Below are positions 9,762-20,595 of a stretch of 64,000 nucleotides of DNA, in pieces. The DNA comes from Pinguiococcus pyrenoidosus. Taxonomy: Eukaryota; Sar; Pinguiophyceae; Pinguiochrysidales; Pinguiochrysidaceae. Under the pieces are notes generated by a model, which searched no databases, was not told where the DNA came from, and saw nothing but the letters and a program-made list of their open reading frames with translations. The position numbers and the translations under genes were made by a program. The stretch spans positions 1 to 64,000 of the forward strand of contig JAAMXY010000639.1 in assembly GCA_019677205.1 (NCBI GenBank), read 5' to 3'. The stretch's first letter is position 1. Every line of letters starts with the position of its first letter.

Positions 9762-12044
9762 ATGAGTGTCGTCTCGGCGCCCCATGACGAGCAGGCCTTT
9801 GCCGAGTTCAGCGAGCTGGTGTTCCAGCTCTTCGGCTCGCCTTCCAGCAACTCGTCCTTGAAGCTCCCGTCCAGTGAGCTGACCTTCTCCGAGGAGGATG
9901 CCGTGCGGATGTCCGAGGTGCTCAAGAGGGAGATGGCGTCCGACCTCTACGGCATGGAGCTGGATCGGGCGCTCAAGGAACGCCAGCTGCCGGTCAGCGG
10001 CACCGTGGAGGAGAAGAAGCACTGGTGAGAACAACGGAGCTGAGAACAATGGGGTGATGTTGGCTGGAGGAAAGCGGCGGATTCTTCCAAAGCGTTGGGG
10101 CGACGGCAGCGATGCAGCTTTTCCCCCTTGGCTCTGGATCGCGGCAAAACGCAGTGCTTGTGAGAGCGAGCAAGCTCTGCTGGCTTCCATGCTTCTCGGC
10201 CGAGGGAAACCCAACCCAACCCAACCCAATGCAACTCACCCCAACAACCCAACTCACCCCAACCCAACCCAACCCAACAGGCTGCAGGAACGCTTCGACG
10301 CCGAGCTGGAGGAGAGAATCAGTATTCGGCTGGGGGAGGCGCGCAAGGAGAAGGCCAAGAAGGCGGAAGCGGCGCTTCGGGAGCGGCGCATGAGCAGCTG
10401 GTGTAGCACCGAGGAAGAAGAGGTTAGCGCGTTGGAGGAGGCGCAGGACGTGAACCAGATGCTCGTGTTGGCAGCGCAGCGTACGGGGCCCACCTTCATC
10501 AGCCCGAAGATCGACGAAGTTCTGGCTCGAGCGCTCGCGAAGAGCCTCTTCCGCGATTCGTACATTCTGCAGCTCGATGTGAGCGAATGCGCGATTGGCG
10601 ACGAGAGCGCCGCGTACATCGCCCGGTCCATTCGGAAGAACAAGTAAGCTTCCGTGCGCCACCTGAACAAATAAAAAGTTGCAGAAAGCCTTCTCATGAG
10701 CTTCCTTCTAGGACGCTGCTCACCTTGGAGCTCAATCGCTGCGATTGCGGGGTGGTCTTCCTCAAGACCATGGCAAAGTCCCTCACGTCCAACAAGACGC
10801 TGCAGAGTCTTTCTCTTGAGCACAACCGGGACTTGGCGCCCGTGGTATGCGCTACAATGGCGTGGACGCCCTTAAATTTCGTCGGACGTGTAACCTCATC
10901 CTAATACTTTCTAGATTGAGAACAGCATCAGCGACGACGGCGCGGTGCAACGAGATCTCAGTGGGTTGATTCCCTTTGCAAGGTGAGTGAGGAACGATCG
11001 CTTGTCCGCGACTCCCGCGCATGCGAAGACCTGTAACATCCGAGCTTCCAGGTCCTTAAGGAAGAACGCCAGCTTGCAGGCGCTGAGTCTCTTCGGCTGC
11101 CACATGGGCGCCTCGGCAGGAGGAGTCTTCCTGGAGGGAATGGAGACGAACACCGGTACGACCAGACCCAGAGCTTTGTTCCTTCGCACGGGCTGGACTA
11201 AGGTTTGCACGCAAAGGCCTTATCTCGCTGCAAACGGCATACAACGACTTCAGTCCCAGCACCAATCGATCCCTCGCGGACCACATCGAGCAGAATCGGA
11301 CGGCCCTGAAGGAAGCCAGGAGCGCGGAGAGGGTACGGAAGCGCGAAGAGGTGCGTCGTGCAATGCTGAGAGCATTCGTAGTCTCGACGCATTCATCAGA
11401 TGTTTCGCAATGCGAAAACAGGAACGAATTGCCGACGAACAGCGGAAGAAGGAGGAGGAGGCTCAGAAGCGTCGAGTAAGTGGCCACCCGATCTATGTCC
11501 GGACTGGCAACCACCCGCACGACGAAAGCCACTCATCCACATCTGTGCTAGGACGAGCAACTCTGGCTGGAGCAGGAAAGCCGTCAAAGGGCAGACCAGC
11601 GCCAGCTCCTGACCCTCTTAGACGTAGAGGAAGACGTTCCGGTAAGGACTTCGACCGCGGGGCTGGCGGGCTTCTTCGATGCAATCGTGCTGATGGTGCC
11701 GTTGCCTTCTAGGAGGATCTTTCGGCCGAGCAGCGGAGGATTATCGAGTTTCTGTCCCGACCGTATTGGCCGAAATCGGGCAAGAAGCCGAAGAAGAAAA
11801 AGAAGAAGGGCGACAAAGCAGCAGACACGGTGCGTCCCTGGCATCTTTGGCAAGCAGTTTGCACCGTGGCACGCTGATCATCTCCCTATGCACATTGCAG
11901 GCTCCTACCGTTCTCCCAAAGAACATCTCTGGAATTGAGCTGCAGGAGGTGCCGGGCTACCGGGCAGACTACGTGGAGTTGGCAGCCGCGCAGCGGAAAG
12001 CGGAGCTCAAGGCCGCCAAAGCAGCCGCCAAGGCGAAGAAATAG
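9762..12044 (+). CDS. Leucine-rich-repeat (ribonuclease-inhibitor-like) coiled-coil protein
   Basis: Ten short exons: 9762-10024, 10281-10643, 10712-10844, 10915-10982, 11052-11155, 11217-11350, 11422-11475, 11552-11641, 11713-11829, 11901-12044. All phases agree and give 489 residues. Residues about 60-150 are charged and helical. Residues about 190-330 contain RI-type LRRs: ILQLDVSECAIGDESAAYIA, TLLTLELNRCDCG, TLQSLSLEHN, LQALSLFGCHMGASA. The C-terminal third is a long Lys/Glu/Arg-rich helix ending in a poly-Lys patch and an Ala/Lys tail. The LRR plus coiled-coil layout is common in axonemal and cytoskeletal proteins of algae, but nothing specific enough for a name is visible. No enzymatic motif is present. 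Confidence 0.8.
10203..10280 (+). repeat. AACCC-type tandem repeat filling the end of LRR intron 1
   Basis: About 14 imperfect units of AACCC/AACCCA run directly into the splice acceptor (CCCAACAG). They lie inside the intron 10025-10280. The unit resembles a telomere-like repeat but is interrupted and lies inside a gene. Confidence 0.85.
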
Positions 12045-12298
12045 CTTGGAAAAGGCCATGGGAAAGACGAGGCGCGCTTGGCAACGCAGTGTGAAAAAGA
12101 AAGGAATCACCAACCTTCGACGGTCCTTCGGAACTTGGATTCAGACAAGCAGGGTGTATGCGCTGGGTCGAGAAGGCAGTAGGCCCAAAGTCAAAGGAGG
12201 CATCGTCTTGCTAGGTCACCAACATCGCCGCAGGACGCAGCCAGGTGACGTTCCGCCAAGCCCGAGCCAGGCTGACACGCACTGCCGCTAGCTAGCAT

Positions 12299-13328
12299 CT
12301 ACCCTCGGACGGCGCTCCAGTTGTAGTTGGTTCCTACTTTGTAAGAGATGTTCATACCCTCGGTCATCTTCTTGAAGGTCTCCTGGTCCTCCGCGATGGC
12401 GGCGGCAACGTCGTCTGGCATCTTTCCCTTCTGCGCTGCCATGTACTGCATGAACTGTGTAGACACAACATCCTGGGCGGGGGCAGTGCCGGACAGGGTG
12501 GCGATGGCGTCGTCCATCGCGGCGCTGGCGAGGGAGGAATCCTGCTCAAAAGCAGCGCGCACGTTGGTGGTGGCGGACTCCACCATGCTCGTGTACAGCT
12601 TGTCGTGGCTCGAGCGCTCCATCTCCACGATGGTTTCGAGCACCTTGACGTAGTGCGCGCGATCCATGGCCTTCTTCTCGTTCAAGAGAGCCTGCTTGTA
12701 GCGACGGACCATGTCGGCGTGGCCATCGTAGACCTGGTCCATCTCGCCGAGCACCTCAATGCGCTCCTTCGCGTCCACGATCTCTCCCTGGAGCCGCGTG
12801 ACGTTCTGGCTCTCCGCCGAAGCGATCTTCTCCCAGTCCGCCTTGCAGTCGGCGAAGAGGGACTCGTAGATGCTCGGGCCCGCTTGCGTGTAGAACGCCG
12901 TCACGAACACCGTGAAGCAGAAGAGCAGCTGCGTTTCCTCGCTGGCGACGAACCAGTCCAGCGCGACAGCGGGGGTGGCCAGGAACACGCCCACGGGGAG
13001 AGCCACGCGCCAGTCGTCCAAGCCCAGCGAGCCGAGGATGCCCGGGAACTCGTGGTTCGGGTCGCCCCTGCCGTCCCACTCCGCTTCCTTCGCCGCCTCG
13101 CTGCGCACCACCGCACCTTACGAAAGCGAGAGGGAAAGAGAAGAATAATCAAAAGGGAAAGACGTCAGGTACGTGACAAGTCTGCACTTTCGCAGGCATA
13201 TTCTGATCGCATGCGCTGCCCTTTCTTCGCGCAGCACACCGAGAAGACGAAACCAATTCGAACTGGCGCTCGGGCCATTTTACGTCACTCTCCAAACGTT
13301 CAACACCTCGGACGCGCACTCCTGCGCT

Positions 13329-13368
<40 letters not shown>

Positions 13369-13553
13369 AAGGAAGGAAGAACCACCGCCCGCGAAGCGCA
13401 CGACGAGGCAGTCGATCTTTCCGCAGTCGCGAGATGGATACAGAGGAAGTCGCGTATCTGCGCGGCACGCAGCGTACCAGCTCGGAAGGCCGCACGTGGC
13501 ACCCGCGCCTGCGTGCGCATGCGCGCGAAAGCGCTAGCCGCCCGGGAAAGCAT
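12299..13553 (-). CDS. Mitochondrial ATP synthase subunit b (F0 stator stalk)
   Basis: Two exons, 13553-13478 and 13116-12299, give 297 residues. Exon 1 encodes a classic amphipathic mitochondrial presequence rich in Arg, Ala and Ser (MLSRAASAFARMRTQARVP). Exon 2 holds a paired hydrophobic stretch (GVFLATPAVALDWFV and LLFCFTVFVTAFYTQ, about residues 60-100) and then a long charged helix with no Pro for about 130 residues, the layout of F0 subunit b/ATP4. Subunit b anchors the peripheral stalk that holds F1 against rotation. The assignment is by architecture and partial motif resemblance (VASEETQLLF), since this subunit is poorly conserved. The 361-bp intron contains a TC/AC microsatellite. 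Confidence 0.72.
13329..13369 (+). repeat. (TC)n(AC)n microsatellite in the ATP synthase b intron
   Basis: About 7 TC units followed by about 13 AC units. It reads as GT/GA repeats on the transcribed strand of the intron. Confidence 0.95.
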
Positions 13554-13870
13554 GATGACGAGCGACTGAGTGTAAGAGCGCGGCACCTACGGACTCGCGT
13601 CGCACACACTTTGGGCAACTAAAAACTGCGCGTGCGACGCGCGCGCTCGACCAAGGACTTTTGAAATTCTGCGGATCGAGTATGATAGATTGATAAACCA
13701 AAATCAAAAGCAAGATCTCCTAGATGTAACATTTTACATGTATATGGAAGATAATAGGTATTTTTCAATAATGAGGTAACGGAAATCTGCTCACCTTTCT
13801 TATTCGGAGATACTACAGGGACGATAATGGCTCTCCGACGAGCGCGCCGCCACTGCGCCGTCTGAAGTGG

Positions 13871-15085
13871 ATGGCCTCGCCTCGGCCCATTAAGCTTGCG
13901 TTTGTGGGCCCATGTGGCGCCGGCAAGAGCAGCTTGATCCGCAGACTGACGCACCTGGGCTTTCCGGAGGCCTATGTGCCGACTTTGGGCAGCGAGACCA
14001 CCTTCGTAGACGTGGCGATCAACGAGCGGCTGGGGTTATCTCTGGAGATCTTGGACGTCGGCGGCAGTCTGAGCACTGCGTCGGCGCCAGCGCTGCTGCT
14101 GCGGCACTGTAAAGCTGTGGTATACGTGGTGGACGCCGGATCCCACGCCAGTCTACAGCAGCTGCGCGCGTGGAGAGAGTGCGTCGACGCCTTGGTGCCC
14201 GGGGAGAGCCCCAGACTGCTCTTGGTGAACAAGGCAGACAGGCTGCTGCTGCCCAGCGCCATCACGGCCAAGGCGCTGGACGAGCTGGAGGCTCAGATGG
14301 GCCTTTTTCGCTGGGCTTTTACCGTGGGAGACACGCAGTTCGGCGATTACGTAGCCGAGCGACGCCTCCAACGGCGGCAGAGCACTGTCGCAAAGGAACT
14401 GAAGCGCCTGGTAGACTTCCTGCACACTCAGAGCAAGAAAGCGGAAGCGGAAGTGGACCCTCCGAGGCTTCCCAGACCGGTCTTGGGCCGCAGAAGCCTG
14501 GCGAAGATGCTTTCGGTGTCTCGCGAGGAGCAGGAGCGGGCCGAGGCGTGCGCTCGGCAGCTTAGAACTAGAGTAGAGAAAGACGCAGAGGCGTGGAGGT
14601 GGACGGTGCAAGCTCGCCAGTGCCGGGAGAGAGCGCAGGCCGTGCCACTTCCTCCAGAGGAGGGCTTGCTGCAGCTGGATCCCGCGTGGAGATTCTACGC
14701 CGGCTGGATTGGCCAGCAACGTGCCGCCAGCATCCTCCTCTCCACGGCCTCCGGCAAGCCGCGCCCCTTCGGAAGCTTCGTGTTGCATTCGGAGAGCGCG
14801 TACGAGCTCATCCTGTCCATCTTGGTGGAAGGGGAGGAGAGGCGGGAAGTTCGCCACGGCCTGCTCACGATCTTGAACGGAGAGATCTGGGATGCGGATC
14901 GCACGAATGGGCCGTTCGAGACGCTCAGCGGTTTCATCGCCGCCCTGCGACAGAACCTAGGCTTTCCCCTGACCGGAGTTGTGTTCCGCCTGACGCGACC
15001 GATCGACGTGAAGAGCAGCCAGGACACAGAGCCGTACGAAGTGTACGCGAGTACGGGAGCCTCGCCAGATGATGCGAACAGCTGA
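13871..15085 (+). CDS. Small GTPase fused to a C-terminal SH2-like domain
   Basis: A single exon of 404 codons. Residues about 6-185 form a Ras/Arf/Rag-like G domain: P-loop GPCGAGKSS (about 13-21), G3 as DVGG (about 61), and G4 as NKAD (about 119). A charged helical linker (about 205-265) follows. Residues about 271-375 look like an SH2 domain. The opening WRFYAGWIGQQRAASILL matches the W-Y-x-G-x-I...A-x-x-LL start, then GSFVLHSES at the FLVRES position, YELILSIL, VRHGLLTI and FETLSGFIAAL. His stands where SH2 domains have the phosphotyrosine-binding Arg, so pTyr binding is doubtful. DVGG lacks the Gln of Ras-type DxxGQ. I know of no named gene with this order. The ORF ends 6 bp short of the CruP stop on the other strand. 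Confidence 0.82.
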   Translation: MASPRPIKLAFVGPCGAGKSSLIRRLTHLGFPEAYVPTLGSETTFVDVAINERLGLSLEILDVGGSLSTASAPALLLRHCKAVVYVVDAGSHASLQQLRAWRECVDALVPGESPRLLLVNKADRLLLPSAITAKALDELEAQMGLFRWAFTVGDTQFGDYVAERRLQRRQSTVAKELKRLVDFLHTQSKKAEAEVDPPRLPRPVLGRRSLAKMLSVSREEQERAEACARQLRTRVEKDAEAWRWTVQARQCRERAQAVPLPPEEGLLQLDPAWRFYAGWIGQQRAASILLSTASGKPRPFGSFVLHSESAYELILSILVEGEERREVRHGLLTILNGEIWDADRTNGPFETLSGFIAALRQNLGFPLTGVVFRLTRPIDVKSSQDTEPYEVYASTGASPDDANS

Positions 15086-15091
15086 ATTGCG

Positions 15092-17191
15092 TCAAGAGAA
15101 ATAGTCCTCACCGCAGCCATACTTCCAGCCTTCCACCTGCCGCCGCAGGCCGTAGGCCCTCACCTTGTCCTTCTCTCCTCCCTTCTCCCAGAGCTTGTCC
15201 GCGACCGACAGCAGCGGGGAGCCGAGGCTCTTGTACAGCGCGAAGGTTCCAACCATCGCTCCCATGTGTCCCATCCAGTCCAGGAGGACCAACGGGCCCA
15301 GGTAGAGCAGCAGGATGGGGATGTTCGGGAGGTCTCTCAAGAAGGCGATCGACAGCACCTTGAGCAGCCCCCCCGGCCGCACGACGTCCTGGTTGAAGGG
15401 TCGGAGGATCCGGGGGCCCAAGTCGTCCATGATTTCGAAGTTCGTGCGAAGCAGTCGATTGACAAAGTCCGGCGGGCGCCGCGACCCCAAGGGCACCATC
15501 ATGCTCCGCTGGAACATCCACGTGGCCGACAAGTTGGGCAGGTACGGATTCATCTTCGCCAGGTCCTTCTGGGAGAGGGCGTTCGCCTCCAGAGCGTCGC
15601 AGATGCCGCTGGTGTAGCGATCGATGTGCCGCGTGAGGGCGCCGAAGCCCCCGAAGGACAGAGGTGATTGGATGCCCGAGGCGTCTCCGATGGCAATGAT
15701 GCCCCTTGCCGGAGGATTGAGCGGCGAGTCCTTGTAGGTCGGGAAGCACCCGAAGAGGACGCGCTTGATGTTGAAGCGGCCTTCCTCAATGGCCTGCTCG
15801 GCACTGAGTCCATCCCGGAAAGCGCTGCACGACTCCCGCTGATACTCGGGAAGCAGATCCCAATAGTCCTCCATCATCTGCAGCAGGGAAGGTCGATCCG
15901 GTTCCGCATCCATGTACGTGAAGAGATACGTGGTGCGCTCCTCTTCGGACGACCCCGCCGGGAAGGCTTCCCAGAAGTACTGCTTCCTCGGCGACCCCAG
16001 CTCGTCGCGACCGTCCACTTCTTTGTTCCAGATGTCCATGTTGGTGTAGATGAGGTCTGCGTAGTTGTTGTCCAGGTCGAAGCCGGAGGCGCACGTGCCG
16101 ACGACCGCGCAAATACCAAAAGGCTTCTTGTCCCCGCGAATCTGCCGCGCAATGGGCGAAGCGTTTCCCATCGCGTCCACGACGAGCCTTGTGGTGAGCT
16201 TCAGGTCTTCGCCGGCCTCCGTCGTGGCGCTCAGGCGATTCCCAACAGTGAAGACATCGACGTTCTGCACGTTCACTTTCTCATAGAGCGTTCCTCCGCT
16301 GGACTCGAAGTTCTTCTTCGCCTTGCTCACGGCCACGCTCGGTCGGACGCCGAGGTTGAGGACCTCCGGAATCCAGATCTCCTGTCGCTCGTCGGCATCC
16401 GCAGCCTGCTGCTCGTTGTTGAAACCGGCTCGCACGGACCCAAAGTGAGCCGCCACGAGATCGTCGCTATTCTTCGAACGATTGACCTTCCTCGGGCCGG
16501 GGTTCTCCAAGGCACCCGTGACGTCCTCGGGAGTCAGCGCACCTGCCTCGACCAAGTCCTCGATCTCATCCAGCGAGATGTTCCACTCCTGCTCGCGGCC
16601 CTTGACGAGGCCCCGCTCCACCACTGCCACCCGCAGCCCGCGGCGCTGCAGCGACGCGGCCAGAAAGATGCCCAGCGCTCCGCCGCAGACCACGACATCA
16701 AAGTCCGTGGTGATCTGCCCGTCACTGTCGGTGGGGAAATCAGCCAGCCCAACCGCTTCGTCTATGCCCCCGCCACAAAAGTCCCGCACAAAATCTGTCG
16801 GAGCCTTCATCGTGCCGCTCTTCATCGCCTGCCACATGCCCTCCAGCCTTTGCAGTCCTGCGGAAAACATCGAGTTAGTGGTGATCGGCCCAAGGTTCTC
16901 CTTTTTTCCCCCTCTCGGCAAGAATCCCTCCGCTCAACAGCTGCCAAGAGGGAAGGCCATAAAAGGGAGAGGGGGGAAGCGAAGCTCAAGCCCAGGCCCA
17001 CCTTCCCAGGAGCCTGAAGCCCCAGCGGCACTCCCCTGCTCGGTGACCTCCAGCCCCTGGAGAATCCGCTGCGAGCGGCTCTGCGGCTCGAGGCCCATGG
17101 CAGGCTTGCTGGACATGCGGGGCACCAGCCGCAAGGCCACCGCCCTCGGCCAGGCCACGCTCGCACAAAGGAGCAATGAGAGCTTCCACAT
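15092..17191 (-). CDS. cruP: Lycopene cyclase-like flavoprotein CruP, plastid-targeted
   Basis: Two exons, 17191-17002 and 16857-15092, give 651 residues. The body matches CruP of cyanobacteria and plants: an FAD Rossmann motif (DVVVCGGALGIFLAA), WNISLDEIEDLVEAGALT, IWIPEVLNLGV, YFWEAFPAGS, RTTYLFTYMD, LLPEYQ, then the highly characteristic GDASGIQSPLSFGGFG and NPYLPNLSATWMFQR. CruP is the paralogue of lycopene cyclase CruA. In plants it limits carotenoid epoxide and ROS formation and has little or no cyclase activity. Exon 1 gives a signal peptide (MWKLSLLLCASVAWPRAVA) with Leu at the cut, followed by a basic Ser-rich stretch, as expected for a complex plastid. It converges on the GTPase-SH2 gene with 6 bp between stop codons. 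Confidence 0.93.
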
Positions 17192-17749
17192 CGCGGCGGG
17201 GAGCAAGGCCACTGCGCGTAATGGACCGAATTGCGGCGCTGAAGCTCGGCTGACGTGCATGTTCCGACAGACGGATGCGGACAGACACCATTTCGCGTCT
17301 GACGCAGGGTGGGACAGACGGACTCCACGCCGGAGCGACTCTCTCTCTCTCCCTCGGTTTCAGAAGGGTTCGTCTTCTTCGTACGCGTGCGCAGACATCA
17401 CGCATGTTGCGTTGTCCGCGCGATGGTGGTATGGCAGTGGCGTCGCTGAGGCAGTGTTGAGGAGGGTCAGCCTTTAAAAAAACAAGTGTCAACCAAACGG
17501 AAAGGACGCCGGGAAAAGAAGGAAGCAAGCAAGAGAGCGAGTACAGTGACACGAGCACAGTTGGCAACACGTAAACTAGGGGTTTCTGTACACGTGCATC
17601 CTGTGCCTGACGCATTGTGGTACGTCCACCCTTTGCGCCAGCGTCGCAGGCACTCGCTTGTCTCTCCGTGGCGCGGGTACATGACAGAGACGAAACTCCA
17701 TTCTGATATACCCTCTTCTTTACCGTTTCCGGAACTCGCACGACGGTCT
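17192..17749. other. Intergenic, CruP 5' side to TM9SF 3' side
   Basis: Both flanking genes are on the minus strand. A CT-rich tract (about 17338-17353) is the only structure noticed. No coding support. Confidence 0.5.
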
Positions 17750-19804
17750 TTAGTCACACTTCACCACAGAGTAGATGTGTTTCACGAAGCTGAAGGAGGA
17801 GCTGAATCCTATGTAGCCCAGCATCAGGGCAAAGGCGTAGCTGATGATGCCCATGTAGCCGAAGAAAAACGACCCTTGCAGCATCCCGGCCATGTTGGAC
17901 CGCTGGAAGTAGTAGAAGAAACTGTATGCGTAGATGAAGATCCCCGTCATCCCTCCGCACATGAACGAGCGCCACCACCAGTGGTAGTCTTCCCGTGCCA
18001 GCTGGAAGTAGATGAGCGCCACGGTGATGAAGGACGTCACGATGTAGAGCATGAGGAACGCCAAGGCCAGGATGCCGAAGAGCGTGTACACCTTGTGCCC
18101 CCAGATGGACGCAAAGATGTAGTGCAACTCCACGTAGATGGCCGAGAAGGGAAGCAGACCTGCCATCATGAGCTGCAGCAGGCTGTTGTGGTACCAGGGC
18201 CCATCCTGCGGGATCTCCCGGGGCTGCTTCTTCGTGCGGCAGGGCGGCTCAAAACGATCGGTCAAGTTCCGGCCCACGATCCCGCCGATCACCGTCAGAG
18301 GGAAGTTCACGAACACAAAAAGGCACGCGACGACGATGATCGTGGTGATCGGCATCGCCGCCATGGATCCATGCACCAACGCCAGCGTGTTCACGAAGCA
18401 GAACACCAGGAAGAGCGGCAGCGGGAAGATGAGATACGTGCAGATGATGTTCCAGACCCAGTTGCGCCCGTCGAGCTGCTTGTACAGGCGCCCCGCCACG
18501 AGGCCGCCCACGAACGCCGTCAGGCTGTACATGACCAGGAACGACGTGAGGATCGCGCCCCGCTTCGTCGGGCGGAAGATGCCCAGCAGCGCCGAGAGCA
18601 GCACCAGGAGCACCGTGGTGCACAGCTGCGCCCCCGCGCCGCTTGCTGCACTGAGCAAGAGCGTGTAGGGCGGCACGCGAAAGACATCCCCGTTGATAAG
18701 CTTCCAGCCCGACTCGTCCTCTGCGAGGCCCTCATTGTCGACTTCGACGTCCATGTACCGGCTGAAGTCGTTCTTGAGCACGCGCATCAGAATGACGGAG
18801 AGGAACGCGGTGAGAAGCAGAACCAGCACGAAGCTGTTGATGATGCTCAGCCAGTGGATCTCGAAGGTGGTCGGGATGAACGCGGAGTCGTGGTACGTCA
18901 TCATCCGGTTCTCGTACTTGAGATTCACGGGCTCCCACTCGACGCCGTACGAGAAGCGGATCTTCATCGGCGCCACGGGATCCGTGATGTCCACGACGTG
19001 CTCATCGTCGTCGGGCAGACTGAGCTTCGCGCTCACGATCTGGTCCTTGTTGTATCCGAAGTGGAACTGCACATGCTGGAACAGGTGCACCCTCGACCTG
19101 TCCAAGTCCCGCGTCAGCAGGGACTCCCCCTGTTGAGCCGCAACGGTTTGCGAAGGTGAGCTTGTGCCTTGGCCATGGCGGCGCGACGCAAAGCCGGCTT
19201 ACATCCACATGCCCCACGAAGCCCCACATCGGTAGGTCGTCAACGAACATCTCGAAGTAGTACTCGTCTTCGATGGCGTCTCGGAACTGCTTCAGCTGCT
19301 CCACGCTGAGCTCTCTCTCGCAAAGCACCGAGAAGGGCTTCGGACTGAAGAACCTGATGTCATAGTCCGTGGCCACCTGCACGTTCCATCGGAGGCCAGA
19401 GTCAGAGCGCGCGGTCCACGTCACGCACGCGCCGGCACGGATGTACCTTCCGGTCCCCGATGAGGAATTCCCCCAGCTCGTGCGGAACTTTCTCTTTCCT
19501 GGGCTCTTTCAGCTTCTCTCCGCTGGCCAGCTCGCTTGGGCTCTCTTCTCGAAGGTCTGCCTTTCGGCAGTACGGCAGGCTGTAGTACGGATAGGTCTCC
19601 GTGGGGTTATTGAAAGGCCCCGCCTACGCAGAGGTTTTGAATGAGGTTTTCCTTTCCGCGTGTGCGCGCGCAGAAGCGCCAGACGCCTCAAGATGCGCAG
19701 CGCACCTTGTTCACGGAGACCGTGACGCGCTCGTCGAAGGCGTATCTCTTCGCCAGCGCGGAGCGCACGAGGAAGAGCGCGGCGGCAAAGTACGTACTGC
19801 GCAT
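17750..19804 (-). CDS. TM9SF / EMP70 nonaspanin, endosome-Golgi membrane protein
   Basis: Four exons (19804-19706, 19623-19447, 19376-19203, 19129-17750), 609 residues. It starts with a signal peptide (MRSTYFAAALFLVRSALA). The lumenal domain carries family markers NPTETYPYYSLPYC, GEFLIGDRK, CERELS and DDLPMWGFVG, then VQFHFGYN. Nine hydrophobic segments fill the C-terminal half, including the conserved GGLVAGRLYK and FPLTVIGGIVGRNL. The protein ends in KCD, fitting the C-terminal KxD/E COPI-binding signal of nonaspanins, which supports Golgi retention. Family roles are in sorting of transmembrane-domain proteins, adhesion and nutrient responses. The length is typical. Confidence 0.95.
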
Positions 19805-20595
19805 GATGTGTCGCGCACTGAAGCGAAGAGTTTTCCCCGCGTCTCCACAGCGCCACGAGAGTCCGAAGGTTGTGCACCCGCGCTGCCGCCCAAGGACGCA
19901 GCGCGATCCAGCCGAGGCAGCGAGGCGCAGCTCGAGGGCGTCGCGCGAGAGGCCGCAAGAACGGATGGCCCTAAGGCGGCGCAGCCGAGATTGGCTTCGG
20001 ATCCAGGCTTATCGCGCACAGAGCGCGAAACTGGAAATCTACGCGCTGCTCGCGGGAAGCACAGCTGAATAGTGAGGAATCAGCTAGACCGGCCAAGCTC
20101 ATCCGCCTTCCTACGGGGGGACTGGTTCGAAAATCGGTACTACCCGTGAGACGCCCGCGCCTGTCCACCAATGGTGGCGGAGCTTGGGCGGACATGTCGA
20201 GAGACCGGTTTCCCGCGCGGCCTTTCCGGTCATGCGCAACCTGCGCAACTTCCGTGATGCTCAAAAGAAGAGAGGGGAAGGCCGAGCTGCCGAGCTGTCG
20301 AGCTGACGTTTCCATAACATAGCCAGAGAACGAACGGAGACATTCCGACATTCCCTGATTCGCCTTTGATCGCGTGATGAATCCCACTTGATCATAAACT
20401 AAAACAAAATCAAACTTTCGGACGCATCCAATCATGTGAAGATTCTACACCGTCTCAGCCAATGGGGGCCGTTGGGCCGCTTGCATGCTGGGCAGCCAAC
20501 CGACCCCACCAGTTAGTTTCCCGTCCACAAAGCCCTCTCCTCAACGGCCTGACGCGCGGTGGGGCCCACGCTCGACCTGCTGGCTGATCGCAAGC
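19805..20595. promoter_or_regulatory. Divergent promoter region, TM9SF / GDP-mannose epimerase
   Basis: About 790 bp between two divergently transcribed gene starts. It contains CCAAT elements at about 20427 (ATCCAATCATG) and at 20452-20465 (GTCTCAGCCAATGG). The latter is identical to a 14-mer in front of the myosin gene. No gene is supported inside, although frames stay open because of high GC. Confidence 0.5.
20452..20465 (+). promoter_or_regulatory. CCAAT-containing 14-mer upstream of GME
   Basis: GTCTCAGCCAATGG lies 131 bp before the GME start codon. The same 14 bases occur at 46553-46566, 107 bp before the myosin start codon, in the same orientation. A CCAAT box at roughly -100 fits NF-Y binding; the role is inferred. 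Confidence 0.5.

Noticed and set aside
10203-10280. AACCC repeat as an internal telomere or chromosome-fusion scar
   Set aside because: It is interrupted, short, confined to an intron and forms that intron's acceptor; other introns have other repeats, so local duplication explains it.
15668-19159. Long open frames antisense to CruP and TM9SF (449 and 557 codons)
   Set aside because: They are shadows of well-supported genes in GC-rich coding DNA, with His/Arg/Glu-rich composition typical of antisense reading.
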